Numbered from the stretch's first letter, positions 1 to 9,959 are shown. The stretch: DNA of 64,000 nt from Streptomyces sp. M92 (GCF_028473745.1 NZ_CP101137.1:4154001-4218000), one strand, 5' to 3'. Numbers and translations: made by a program. Notes: generated from the sequence alone by a model not told the origin.

Positions 1-1
1 C

Positions 2-1900
2 TGGGCTGCCGACGCCCAGGAGGCGGCCGACGCCGCGATCAAGGCGGTGCTGGACGCCCAGGCCGTGGAGCAGGAGGCGCGCGAGGCGGAGCTCATCAAG
101 CTCGAGGAGTACGCCGAGCAGGGCAAGGCGGAGGCCGCCGAACTCGCCCTGCTGGAGCAGCAGGACATCGAGGACGCGCGCAATCAGCTGACCCAGCAGC
201 AGGCCATGGACTCGGCCACGCGGGACCTGATCGCGGCGGCGGAGAAGGCGCTCAGGGCCGGCGACCGCGCGACGGCCGTCGACCAGGGCCGCAAGGCCTG
301 CTTCAACCTGTGCTCCTCCAGCGGCACCTGGACCCGCGAGGCGGCGGCCTTCGCCCTCGCCGCCGGTGAGGAATCGGTCCTGAACTGGGTCGACACCGAC
401 CGGGGCATCGCGCAGAAGCAGGACGACCGCGAGACGGTCGTGTTCGTCGCCCAGGTCTCCTCGGCCAACGTGGCCGGCGCGGCGCAGGCGGCGCTGGAGG
501 CCACGGACGAGGCCGCTCCCACCGAGTTCCTCACCACGGGGGCCATCGAGGCGGCCAGGGAGGACCAGACCGCGGCCATCTTCCGGATTCTCGGCCAGAA
601 CCCCGGCAAGGCGGTCACTCAGGCAGCGACCGAGGCCCTCAACGACGGTTCGGCGAAGGCGGTGCACGAGTTCTTCACCGTCAAGTACGGGCCGGCGCTG
701 GCGGAGGACGACAACGTAGCCGTCTTCTCGTCCATCGGCTCCGCGGGACCGTACACCAGGACGGCGGCGACCGTGGCGCTCGAGGGCCCCACCTGGATGC
801 GCCGCAACTTCGTCAACACCGTGTACCAGCGGATGCTGCAGATCGACGCGGACGCCGCCGCTCACATCGCGGCGATGCAGGCCCTGCTCGCCCAGGCCGC
901 GAAGCACGCCCAGGACGCGGTGACGAACGCGGCCTACGCGCAGAAGGTGGCCGCGGAGGCACGCGACGCGGCGGAGGACGCGCAGCGGTGGGCCACGGCC
1001 GCCTCGAACTCCGCCGAACAGGCCGAGGTGTACAAGAAGCAGGCGGACGCCCACGCGGACGAGGCCGAGAAGTCGGCTCAGGATGCCCAGGCCTCCGCCG
1101 ACAAGGCGAAGAACGCGGCCCTGACCGCCCGAACCGCCGCCCGGCGCGCCAACTACTCCGCCAACCGGGCGACCGCGGCCGCCGCCTCGGCGGTGGTGTC
1201 GGCCAACAACGCCCAGGCCTCGGCCAACGCCGCCCGTGCCTCGGCGACGCAGGCGGGCAAGGACGCCAAGGAGGCGGCGGCGGCCGCGTCCGAGGCGAAG
1301 CAAATCGTCGCCCAGAAGCGCAGGCAGGAGCAGATAGAGGCGGCCCGGAAGGCCAAGGAGGAGGCGAACAAGGCCAAACAGGCCGGCATCGACCAGGCCG
1401 ACACCGCGGAGAACGACGGAGCGAAGGAGCCGGAGACCTTCCTCGGCGCCGACAAGGACGAGTGGCGCAACGCCGCCTCCGTGCTCGGTACGATCTCCAC
1501 CTACTCGGGATACGCCGCGGCACTGAGCCTCCTGGTCCCGCCGCCGGCCGGCGAGGTGCTTTACGGCGCCCTCGGTGGCGTCTCCCTGATCACCGGTGTC
1601 GCCAGCAGCGTCATCTACGGATTCACCGACGGCTTCACGTCCGAGGCGTTCCTCACCTCGGCGTTCGGCGTCGCCGTCGGCATTTACACCACCGGTCTTC
1701 CATGGGGCAAGTTCGGGGGCACGGTCGGCGCCATCGACGACGCCTTCCGCGGACTGGGGGCTGGTGCCATGTCCGTCGGCGTCCAGGCCAGGCGCGTGGG
1801 TGCGGCAGTTCTCTCCCCGGCCACCAGTACGATCGTTGAGGCCGGAAAGGCCGTGGGTGACGCGATCAGTGATACCTGGGACGACCTGACGCCCTGGTAG
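2..1900 (+). CDS. ALF-repeat / alanine-rich coiled-coil protein, 5' end missing
   Basis: The frame is open from base 2, so the gene starts upstream of the window; a GTG at 47 is only an internal candidate. The N-terminal third shows about four repeats of the Streptomyces ALF type (for example AAFALAAGEESVLNWV, AATEALNDGSAKAVHEFF and AATVALEGPTWMRRNF). Next comes an Ala/Glu/Lys-rich stretch of about 170 residues that should be a long coiled coil. The last ~130 residues are different: Gly/Ala-rich and hydrophobic (two or three membrane-like segments around residues 480-570), ending in an acidic tail. ALF-repeat proteins are usually large and exported, with unknown function. The swap to a hydrophobic C-terminal domain followed at once by a small membrane-protein gene recalls a polymorphic effector with its immunity partner, but no toxin domain is recognised. 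Confidence 0.75.
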   Translation, partial: WAADAQEAADAAIKAVLDAQAVEQEAREAELIKLEEYAEQGKAEAAELALLEQQDIEDARNQLTQQQAMDSATRDLIAAAEKALRAGDRATAVDQGRKACFNLCSSSGTWTREAAAFALAAGEESVLNWVDTDRGIAQKQDDRETVVFVAQVSSANVAGAAQAALEATDEAAPTEFLTTGAIEAAREDQTAAIFRILGQNPGKAVTQAATEALNDGSAKAVHEFFTVKYGPALAEDDNVAVFSSIGSAGPYTRTAATVALEGPTWMRRNFVNTVYQRMLQIDADAAAHIAAMQALLAQAAKHAQDAVTNAAYAQKVAAEARDAAEDAQRWATAASNSAEQAEVYKKQADAHADEAEKSAQDAQASADKAKNAALTARTAARRANYSANRATAAAASAVVSANNAQASANAARASATQAGKDAKEAAAAASEAKQIVAQKRRQEQIEAARKAKEEANKAKQAGIDQADTAENDGAKEPETFLGADKDEWRNAASVLGTISTYSGYAAALSLLVPPPAGEVLYGALGGVSLITGVASSVIYGFTDGFTSEAFLTSAFGVAVGIYTTGLPWGKFGGTVGAIDDAFRGLGAGAMSVGVQARRVGAAVLSPATSTIVEAGKAVGDAISDTWDDLTPW

Positions 1901-1980
1901 ACGAGAGTGGTAGCCTCCCGGGCAGAAATGTCAATACTTTTGAATTATTTTGGCGTTCCACCCGGGAGGTACCCCAAGTA

Positions 1981-2370
1981 ATGTCTGTCGACCTCACCAC
2001 AGCTCAGTGGTTACTTGTCTCCGCGGGCGCCACCGTCGTTTACATGGCAACCATGGCATGGATCATGCCGACACCCAAAGCGAGGCTGCGCACGGTTCTG
2101 GCACCGTTCGCCGGCTGGGTCTTCCTGATTCCCAATGCTGCGGTGAAAGGTTATTCCGTGGACCACACCCTGTACATCTACAGTGGTGTCCTGCTCATGT
2201 TCGTGATTATGTTCGCGCCCGTTGCGAAAAGGGTCGCAGCTGATATTGCCGAGCAGGAAGAGAAGCCATGGGACAAGGTTCCCCTCAATAGCTTTTCTTT
2301 GTATTGGATGCTCGGCTCGGCCACGGTCTGCATCGGGGTGGGAGCTTACTTGTGGCGCATTATTGAGTAG
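1981..2370 (+). CDS. Small four-helix membrane protein with a TTA codon
   Basis: A 129-residue protein with four predicted membrane helices (about residues 9-28, 38-56, 66-84 and 107-126). The acidic loop between helices 3 and 4 contains AEQEEKPWDK. ATG at 1981 is preceded by GGGAGG at 1964-1969. It starts 80 bp after the ALF-repeat gene, in the same direction. Base composition is clearly more AT-rich than the neighbours. Codon 11 (2011-2013) is TTA, the codon read only by the bldA tRNA in Streptomyces, so translation may be developmentally limited. I do not recognise a family. Position and topology would suit an immunity or partner protein for the upstream product; this is inference only. 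Confidence 0.7.
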   Translation: MSVDLTTAQWLLVSAGATVVYMATMAWIMPTPKARLRTVLAPFAGWVFLIPNAAVKGYSVDHTLYIYSGVLLMFVIMFAPVAKRVAADIAEQEEKPWDKVPLNSFSLYWMLGSATVCIGVGAYLWRIIE

Positions 2371-2397
2371 TCTTCGGGTGCGCGGCGAGGTGGTCGC

Positions 2398-3099
2398 TCA
2401 CTCAGATGGTTCCCCGTCGGCCGTGGCGTCCAGCGCCACGGCCGACGCGTTGACGGGGCGCGGCACCCCGGCCGGGTCCAGGACGAAGAGCGGCACGCCC
2501 AGCAGATCGGCGCGGGCGCGGGCCTGCTCGGCGTACCCGGCGAGGGAGAAGTGGACGGGGGCTGCGGTCTCCGCCATGGCCGTCAGCCACAGGCACTCCA
2601 CGTCCCGTGCCGAGGTCGGGCCCGCCGTCGGGTCCACCTGGACCACGAGGCCGGGCGCGGCCAGCCCGATGCCGGCCACGGGCCGCTGGTCGGCGCGCCG
2701 GACGTCCCGGTGTCCCAGGCCGCGCAGATAGAGCACCGCGGCGGTGACCGCGTCGCGGGCGGTGCGGATCGGTACGGACCGGTGGGCCGGCACCCGGGAA
2801 CCCGGCGTACGCCCGGACCGGCCGGCGGCCGCCGGGTCCACCGGCACGCGCAGCACGGTCCCGCACGGACAGCCCAGCTCCGGGCGCGGCCACCGGCTCC
2901 GCGCCCCGCAGGCCGCGCAGCGCAGCCCGATCCACTCCTCTTCCCAGCTCCGGTGGGTGACCGGAGTGGCGGCCCGGCGCGGATCGAGCTCCGGGGCGAC
3001 GGGCTCCCCGCACGCGCAGGGGTACGACGGTGCCGTGTAGCGGTGCCGGCGGCCGCAGGCGGTGCAGCGCACCGAGACGGTCTCGGGCATGACGCCCAT
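2398..3099 (-). CDS. Zinc-ribbon protein with degenerate Mrr/restriction-endonuclease-like C-terminus
   Basis: A 233-residue protein. The N-terminal ~80 residues carry four Cys pairs (CTAC, CAC, CAAC, CPC), consistent with two zinc ribbons. The C-terminal half (from about residue 112) reads like an Mrr-type restriction endonuclease fold: a helix with YLRGLGHRDV, a strand GLVVQVDP where active enzymes have QxK, and a late PLFVLDPAG strand resembling the 'LIDG' end of Mrr domains. The usual catalytic Lys appears replaced by Asp, so it may bind rather than cut. A GAGAGG lies only 3 nt before the ATG at 3099 but 12 nt before a second ATG at 3090, so the start is uncertain. It is divergent from gcl. 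Confidence 0.6.
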   Translation of the reverse strand: MGVMPETVSVRCTACGRRHRYTAPSYPCACGEPVAPELDPRRAATPVTHRSWEEEWIGLRCAACGARSRWPRPELGCPCGTVLRVPVDPAAAGRSGRTPGSRVPAHRSVPIRTARDAVTAAVLYLRGLGHRDVRRADQRPVAGIGLAAPGLVVQVDPTAGPTSARDVECLWLTAMAETAAPVHFSLAGYAEQARARADLLGVPLFVLDPAGVPRPVNASAVALDATADGEPSE

Positions 3100-3139
3100 C
3101 GTCCTCTCTTGACGGCCTCCGGCTACCCACTTACATTAC

Positions 3140-3175
3140 TTCCAGATCGTAGAAACAAGTTTCCACTATACGGAA
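3140..3175. promoter_or_regulatory. Tandem AllR-type operator upstream of gcl
   Basis: Two imperfect palindromes, TTCCAGATCGTAGAA (3140-3154) and TTCCACTATACGGAA (3161-3175), have centres 21 bp apart. The same paired arrangement occurs before hyi, aceB and allR/allB. It fits the IclR-family repressor AllR encoded at 33245-34060. Confidence 0.75.
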
Positions 3176-3253
3176 AACGTAAAGTCGCTACGGAAGAGCT
3201 CACCGCGGGGCGCGACGGGAGTGCGAATCCGACAGCCGAAGCAGGAGTACTCG

Positions 3254-5038
<1,785 letters not shown>

Positions 5039-5065
5039 CCCGAGCTCTGACCCGCGAAACACCCG

Positions 5066-5099
5066 AGAGCGGCCCGTCCCCTGGTGGACGGGCCGCTCT
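5066..5099. terminator. Bidirectional hairpin terminator between gcl and a convergent gene
   Basis: A perfect 14-bp stem (AGAGCGGCCCGTCC / GGACGGGCCGCTCT) with a 6-nt loop lies 28 bp after the gcl stop and 15 bp from the convergent gene's stop. Confidence 0.85.
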
Positions 5100-5113
5100 T
5101 CACGTGCCCGCTC

Positions 5114-5731
5114 TCAGTCGGAGCCGCCGCCCCCGCCCCCGCCGCCGCAGTAGTACGCCATGCCGCCCGTCGATCCGCTCCCCGTACCCCGCGGGGAGTG
5201 CTTGAGGAGGCCCCTGCCGCCCACCTCCACCCGCTCCACGAGCCCGGCCCGCAGGGCGAAGCGGGGGAAGAGGACGCGCAGGGCGGCCACGTCGTGCAGG
5301 GCCACGGCGAGCAGCCTGTCGTCGGCCGTCATGCCGCGCCGGCCCGCGGGCGGCGGGTGCCGTTCCCGGAGGGCGCGCACCCGGCGACGGGCGGCCCGGG
5401 TCGGGCCGAGCAGCGGAGGGCGGAGCATGCCGGCCTCGGCCAGCGGTATCCGCATCAGCGCCACGGCCAGGCGGACGTCCGGCTGCCGGGTCAGCCTCCG
5501 TATGCTCAGCGGCTCGTCGAGGCACCACCGCACCGTCTCGGCGAGCGGCGGCAGCGGCCTCGCGGCGATCCCCGGCTCGGCGTCCAGCGCGCGTACGGTG
5601 CCCGGTGGGCCGGCTTCGACGGCGCCGCGCATGTACAGGTCGACCACGGCGACCGTCACGGCGGCGCGGGGGCCGCCGCGCAGCAGCGCGACCTCGTGCG
5701 GTTCGAGCCGGACCGTCCCGTCGTCGTCCAT
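5114..5731 (-). CDS. TIGR04222-like protein with poly-glycine tail
   Basis: A 205-residue protein. The N-terminal part (residues ~10-90: LEPHEVALLRGGPRAAVTVAVVDLYMRG) matches my memory of the cytosolic domain found in actinobacterial TIGR04222 membrane proteins. The C-terminus ends in a nearly pure Gly run after MAYYCG, as those proteins typically do. No hydrophobic segment long enough for a membrane helix is obvious, so this may be a shortened member. The start MDDDG at 5731 is preferred to one 123 bp upstream, because family similarity begins there and a G-rich ribosome-binding stretch precedes it. Function unknown. Confidence 0.6.
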   Translation of the reverse strand: MDDDGTVRLEPHEVALLRGGPRAAVTVAVVDLYMRGAVEAGPPGTVRALDAEPGIAARPLPPLAETVRWCLDEPLSIRRLTRQPDVRLAVALMRIPLAEAGMLRPPLLGPTRAARRRVRALRERHPPPAGRRGMTADDRLLAVALHDVAALRVLFPRFALRAGLVERVEVGGRGLLKHSPRGTGSGSTGGMAYYCGGGGGGGGSD

Positions 5732-5787
5732 GGCGACCACCCCCGTGTGCCGGGGTTGTGCCCGCTGCCGGGGGCCGCTACGCGTGC

Positions 5788-6039
5788 TCAGCCCCGATGG
5801 TGCTCGTGGTGTTCGTGCAGCCCGGGCCAGTCGTCCGGGCCGCCGCCCTGCCACTCGACCAGGTCGCTCTCCTCGACGTCGGTCACGTACAGGTCGGCCA
5901 GCCGCAGCAGCTCGGCGACGTCGTCGGCGTGCGAGGCGACACCGAGGGTCTCGTCGCCGTTGGTGACCCGGCGCGATCCGTCCAGCGCGGGGGCGTGGAC
6001 CACGATGTGCGGGTGCTCGGGTGGGTGTGCCGTTGCCAT
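5788..6039 (-). CDS. Small acidic protein with histidine-rich end
   Basis: An 83-residue acidic protein beginning MATAHPPEHPHIVVHAP and ending HEHHEHHRG. Proposed start ATG 6039; GGAGG is only one base away, so the true start may be slightly downstream or further upstream. The His-rich tail could bind metal, but no family is recognised. It lies 56 bp upstream of, and in line with, the TIGR04222-like gene. Confidence 0.4.
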   Translation of the reverse strand: MATAHPPEHPHIVVHAPALDGSRRVTNGDETLGVASHADDVAELLRLADLYVTDVEESDLVEWQGGGPDDWPGLHEHHEHHRG

Positions 6040-6471
6040 GCCTCCAGGCTGCTGCGCGGGCGGCGGATCCGCACCCGGTGCGGGCCGGGAAACGCCGAGA
6101 AGCGCCGGATGCGGGACCGTCCGCATCCGGCGCTTCTCGGCCGGTGAAGGTTCTTCACGTGGTGTCCGTCCGACAGCGCGAGGCTGGGCGCGACAGGTCG
6201 TTCGCGCCGCCGGACGGAGTCGTCGGGCCCCTTCTCGAAGGGGCGGGTGGCTGGGACCGCGGCGGTGCGACGGGCCCGGGACACCGCTCCCCTCAGGTCG
6301 TAGGAGAAGCGTCCGGGCCGTTCACCACCGCACTGGCTCGCAGGCCGCCGCGGTCCTCGCCCTGCCCGTGCCGGCCCCGGGCGGCCACCCCTCATCCGGG
6401 CCGCTCCGGTGCCTTCACGGGCCGCGCACGGTCCCGGCCTCCCCGCCGGGTTCCGTACGCGAGCTGGTGGA
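6040..6471. other. 432-bp intergenic region with one long perfect hairpin
   Basis: No convincing gene. The only strong signal is a 21-bp perfect inverted repeat at 6094-6141. The remainder, between it and the catalase stop, shows no promoter or ORF that I trust. Confidence 0.6.
6094..6141. terminator. Very long perfect hairpin (21-bp stem, 6-nt loop)
   Basis: Bases 6094-6114 pair perfectly with 6121-6141 (core CCGGATGCGG / CCGCATCCGG), with loop GACCGT. It lies 331 bp beyond the catalase stop and 55 bp before the start of the next minus-strand gene. It probably ends catalase transcription, but the distance is unusual. Confidence 0.6.
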
Positions 6472-7935
6472 TCAGTCCTCGCGCAGGGCGCGGACCGCCT
6501 CCTCCACGCGCTTGCCGTACTCCGTGTCGGCGGCGTGGAAGTGCGCGAGGTTCTTCTCGATCACGTCGTTGCGGGAGACCTGGGACAGGCCGCCGGCGAT
6601 GTTCGCGATCAGGCGCTTCTTCTCGTCCTCGGACATCAGGCGGAACAGCTCGCCGGCCTGGAAGAAGTCGTCGTCCTTGGTGTGCTGCGGGGCCTCGTGG
6701 GTGCCGGTGTGGCCGGACACCGCCAGCGGGGCGGCCAGCGGGCGGCCGGTCTCGACCGGGCCCTCGTACGAGTTCGGCTCGTAGTTCTTGGCGTCCCGGC
6801 CCTGGCCGTTGGAGGCCATGAAGCCGTCGCGGCCGTAGTTGGCGGCACCGCCGGGCACGGCCTTCGGCGCGTTGACCGCGAGCTGGGTGTGGTTGACGCC
6901 CAGCCGGTAGCGGTGCGCGTCCGCGTAGGCGAACAGACGGCCCTGGAGCATCTTGTCGGGGGAGGGGCCGATGCCCGGAACGAAGTTGTTCGGGGAGAAG
7001 GCGGCCTGCTCGACCTCGGCGAAGACGTTGTCCGGGTTGCGGTCCAGCACCAGCCGGCCCACCCGCTTGAGCGGGTAGTCGGAGTGCGGCCACACCTTGG
7101 TCACGTCGAACGGGTTGAAGCGGTAGTTCGCCGCCTCGGCCACCGGCATCAGCTGCACGTGCAGCGTCCACGACGGGTACACGCCCCGCTCGATGGCCTG
7201 CACCAGGTCCGTCTGGTGCGAGGTCGGGTCCTGGCCCGCCAGCTCGGCGGCCTCGTCGGCGGTCAGGGTGCGGATGCCCTGGTCCGTCTTGAAGTGGTAC
7301 TTGACGAAGTACGACTCGCCCTTGGCGTTGGTCCACTGGTAGGTGTGCGACCCGTAACCGTTCATGTGGCGGTACGACGCCGGGATGCCGCGGTCGCCCA
7401 TCAGCCAGGTCACCTGGTGCGTGGCCTCGGGGGCGTGCGCCCAGAAGTCCCAGACGTTGTCCGGCTCCTGGCGGCCCGAGAACGGGTCGCGCTTCTGCGA
7501 GTGGATGAAGTCGGGGAACTTGATCGGGTCCTTGATGAAGAAGACCGGGGTGTTGTTGCCGACGAGGTCGTAGTTGCCCTCTTCGGTGTAGAACTTCAGC
7601 GCGAAGCCGCGCGGGTCGCGGACCGCGTCCGCGCCGCCGAGGGAGTCGGCCACGGTGGAGAAGCGCAGGAAGACCTCGGTGCGCTTGCCGACGGTGTTCA
7701 GGAAGTCGGCGTGCGTGTAGTCGGTGACGTCGTCGGTCACCTCGAAGTGGCCGTAGGCGCCGGAGCCGCGGGCGTGCACCACGCGCTCCGGGATGCGCTC
7801 GCGGTTGAAGCGGGCCAGCTTCTCGATGAGGTGCTGGTCCTGGATCAGGAGGGGGCCGCCGATGCCGGCGGAGGCGGAGTTCTGGTTGTCGGCGACCGGG
7901 GCGCCGGACTCTGTCGTGAGCACGCGCTGCGACAT
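6472..7935 (-). CDS. Monofunctional heme catalase (small-subunit type)
   Basis: Converts H2O2 to water and oxygen. At 487 residues it is the length of clade-3 small-subunit catalases. Visible landmarks are the active-site His region ERVVHARGSGAYGHF, the Asn loop VGNNTPVFFIKDP and the proximal Tyr heme ligand in RLFAYADAHRYRLG. ATG 7935 is preceded by GGAAGG at 5-10 nt. The promoter carries one full and one half AllR-type box plus a TCAACA-N3-TGTTGA element shared with uraD. This implies co-expression with urate catabolism, whose uricase makes peroxide. It sits just downstream of, and in line with, hyi-glxR but has its own promoter. Confidence 0.93.
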   Translation of the reverse strand: MSQRVLTTESGAPVADNQNSASAGIGGPLLIQDQHLIEKLARFNRERIPERVVHARGSGAYGHFEVTDDVTDYTHADFLNTVGKRTEVFLRFSTVADSLGGADAVRDPRGFALKFYTEEGNYDLVGNNTPVFFIKDPIKFPDFIHSQKRDPFSGRQEPDNVWDFWAHAPEATHQVTWLMGDRGIPASYRHMNGYGSHTYQWTNAKGESYFVKYHFKTDQGIRTLTADEAAELAGQDPTSHQTDLVQAIERGVYPSWTLHVQLMPVAEAANYRFNPFDVTKVWPHSDYPLKRVGRLVLDRNPDNVFAEVEQAAFSPNNFVPGIGPSPDKMLQGRLFAYADAHRYRLGVNHTQLAVNAPKAVPGGAANYGRDGFMASNGQGRDAKNYEPNSYEGPVETGRPLAAPLAVSGHTGTHEAPQHTKDDDFFQAGELFRLMSEDEKKRLIANIAGGLSQVSRNDVIEKNLAHFHAADTEYGKRVEEAVRALRED

Positions 7936-7951
7936 CGGGGACCTTCCGTGC

Positions 7952-8025
7952 GAGGGGTCAGCGGAAAACTGTTTCCGCTTCGTGGAGCCTAAGTTTGGGC
8001 GGCAGACACGTCAACAGTTTGTTGA
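7952..8025 (-). promoter_or_regulatory. Catalase promoter with AllR-type box and TCAACA box
   Basis: On the minus strand, TTGACG (8014-8009) and TAGGCT (7991-7986) are separated by 17 nt. TCAACAGTTTGTTGA (8011-8025) overlaps the -35. TTCCGCTTCGTGGAG (7973-7987) overlaps the -10 edge, and a half site GCGGAA (7961-7966) fits the 21-bp spacing seen elsewhere. GCGGAAA-N4-TTTCCGC (7961-7978) is also a perfect 7-bp inverted repeat. Confidence 0.6.
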
Positions 8026-8111
8026 AGTGGGTTCCGGGTGGCGCCGCCGCTCGGGCGCGACAGGACAGGTGTCAGCGACGGCGCCGCCCGGAGGTCTCGT
8101 GAGGCCGCGGG

Positions 8112-9002
8112 TCAGACCTGGGCGCCGGAGAGGCGCTCCACGGCCCGCAGCAGGGCCGAGTGGTCCAGGCCGCCGTCGCCCTGGGCGCGCAGCGAGGCGA
8201 CCAGCTGGGCCACCACGGCGCCGACCGGCAGCGCGGCGCCGACGTTGCGGGCGGCGTCGGTGACGATGCCCATGTCCTTGTGGTGCAGGTCGATGCGGAA
8301 GCCCGGCTTGAAGTCGCGGCCCAGGAAGTTGTCCTTCTTCCGCGTCAGCACGGTCGAGCCGGCCAGGCCGCCGTTGAGGACGTCGAGGGCGGCCTTCAGG
8401 TCCACGCCCGACTTCTCCAGGAAGACCACGGCCTCGGCGCACGCCTGGATGTTCACGGCGACGATCAGCTGGTTGGCGGCCTTCACGGTCTGACCCGAGC
8501 CGTGCGGACCGCACAGCACGATGGTCTTGCCCAGCGCCTCCAGCAGCGGCTTGGCCTCGTCGAAGTCGGCCTGCTCGCCGCCGACCATGATGGATAGCAC
8601 GGCCTCGATGGCGCCGGCCTCGCCGCCGGAGACCGGGGCGTCCAGGACGCGGACGCCCTTGTCCTTGGCGGCCTTCGCCAGGTCGATCGAGGTCTGCGGG
8701 GTGATCGAGGACATGTCGACCAGCAGCGCGCCGGACTTGGCGTTCTCCAGGATGCCGTCGGGGCCGTAGGCGATGGCCTCGACCTGCGGCGACGCGGGCA
8801 CCATGGTGACGATGACGTCGGCGTCGCGCACGGCGTCGGCGATCGAGCCGGCCGCGGTGCCGCCGGCGGCGGACAGGCGGTCCAGCTTCTCCTGCTCCAG
8901 GGTGAAGCCGGTGACCTGGTAGCCCGCCTTGATCAGGTTCTCGGACATGGGGGAGCCCATGATGCCGAGACCGATCCAGGCGACCTTGGGGAGCGTGCTC
9001 AT
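8112..9002 (-). CDS. glxR: 2-hydroxy-3-oxopropionate (tartronate semialdehyde) reductase
   Basis: Reduces tartronate semialdehyde from Gcl to D-glycerate with NAD(P)H. The 296-residue protein has the beta-hydroxyacid dehydrogenase layout: N-terminal dinucleotide site WIGLGIMGSPMSENL, substrate loop APVSGGEAGA, and catalytic Lys in GSGQTVKAANQL. ATG 9002 has GAGAGG 8 nt upstream. It follows hyi by 48 bp on the same strand, so the two form an operon under the hyi tandem operator. Confidence 0.92.
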   Translation of the reverse strand: MSTLPKVAWIGLGIMGSPMSENLIKAGYQVTGFTLEQEKLDRLSAAGGTAAGSIADAVRDADVIVTMVPASPQVEAIAYGPDGILENAKSGALLVDMSSITPQTSIDLAKAAKDKGVRVLDAPVSGGEAGAIEAVLSIMVGGEQADFDEAKPLLEALGKTIVLCGPHGSGQTVKAANQLIVAVNIQACAEAVVFLEKSGVDLKAALDVLNGGLAGSTVLTRKKDNFLGRDFKPGFRIDLHHKDMGIVTDAARNVGAALPVGAVVAQLVASLRAQGDGGLDHSALLRAVERLSGAQV

Positions 9003-9050
9003 GATGGGTGCCTCTCTGAAAATCTGTGGAGAATTCCTGCGGGGTGGCGC

Positions 9051-9890
9051 TCAGCGGGCCGCGCGGGCCTCGGCCGGCAGCCACGAGAAGGCCTCGGCGC
9101 TGGGGTTGTCGCCCGGCTTGTACTCCAGGCCGACCCAGCCGTCGTAACCGGCCTTCCTCAGCTGGTCGAGCAGCTCCTGGAGCGGGAGGGAGCCCGTGCC
9201 GGGGGCGCCGCGGCCCGGGTTGTCGGCGATCTGCACGTGGCCGGTCTTCGCGGCGTACGCGTCGATCACCTGCGGCAGGTCCTCGCCGTTCATGGACAGG
9301 TGGTAGAGGTCCATGAGGAACTTCGCGTTGCCGAGTCCGGTGGCCTCGTTGACCTTGTCGACGACCTTGACCGCGGCCGGCGCCGACACCAGCGGGTACA
9401 GCGGCGACTCGGGCTTGTTGAGCGCCTCGATCAGCAGGATCGCGCCGATCCGGTCGGCCGCGCGGGCGGCGAGGACCAGGTTCTCCAGCGCCAGCTTGTC
9501 CTGCTCGGCCGGGTCGACGCCCTCGACGCGGTTGCCGTACAGGGCGTTCAGCGCCGTGCAGCCGAGCGACTTCGCGAAGTCGGCGGCCACGTCGATGTTG
9601 GCGCGGAAGCGGTCCGACTCCTCGCCGGGCACGGACAGGGCGCCGCGGTCGGGGCCGGGCAGCTGTCCCGCGTAGAAGTTCAGCCCGGTGAGCTGGACGC
9701 CCGCGTCCTCGATCGCCTTCTTCAGGGCGTCGAGCTCGGACTGCTCGGGGGTGGGCGAGTCGATCCAGGGCCACCACAGCTCGACCGCGGTGAAGCCGGC
9801 CGCGGCGGCGGCCGCGGGACGCTCCAGGAGCGGGAGTTCCGTGAAGAGGATCGACAGGTTGACGTTGAAGCGCTGATCTGCGAAGCCCAT
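9051..9890 (-). CDS. hyi: Hydroxypyruvate isomerase
   Basis: Interconverts hydroxypyruvate and tartronate semialdehyde. The 279-residue TIM-barrel protein shows expected metal/active-site segments: LLIEALNKPESPLYPL (first Glu), MDLYHLSMNGED, HVQIADNPGRGAPGTG and WVGLEYKPG (second Glu). The start is ATG 9890 (MGFADQRFNVNLSILF). The longer open frame upstream crosses the operator and is not coding. It heads the hyi-glxR operon and is divergent from a small thiamine-binding-like gene. Confidence 0.92.
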   Translation of the reverse strand: MGFADQRFNVNLSILFTELPLLERPAAAAAAGFTAVELWWPWIDSPTPEQSELDALKKAIEDAGVQLTGLNFYAGQLPGPDRGALSVPGEESDRFRANIDVAADFAKSLGCTALNALYGNRVEGVDPAEQDKLALENLVLAARAADRIGAILLIEALNKPESPLYPLVSAPAAVKVVDKVNEATGLGNAKFLMDLYHLSMNGEDLPQVIDAYAAKTGHVQIADNPGRGAPGTGSLPLQELLDQLRKAGYDGWVGLEYKPGDNPSAEAFSWLPAEARAAR

Positions 9891-9923
9891 CGGGTGCCGC
9901 GCTCCCTTCCGTTTCGTTCGTTG

Positions 9924-9959
9924 TTCCGCATTACGGAAGTTCGTTTCTGCGTAATGGAA
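9924..9959. promoter_or_regulatory. Tandem AllR-type operator upstream of hyi
   Basis: TTCCGCATTACGGAA (9924-9938) and TTCTGCGTAATGGAA (9945-9959) have centres 21 bp apart. On the minus strand a TTGACA (9988-9983) with a weak -10 just upstream would place the pair at and after the transcription start. Confidence 0.8.

Noticed and set aside
813..1523. Arg/Pro-rich antisense frame in the ALF-repeat gene
   Set aside because: Typical shadow composition and no start signal.
2402..3130. Alternative minus-strand frame overlapping the zinc-ribbon gene
   Set aside because: Arg/Gly/Pro-rich with no motif, while the other frame has ordered Cys pairs.
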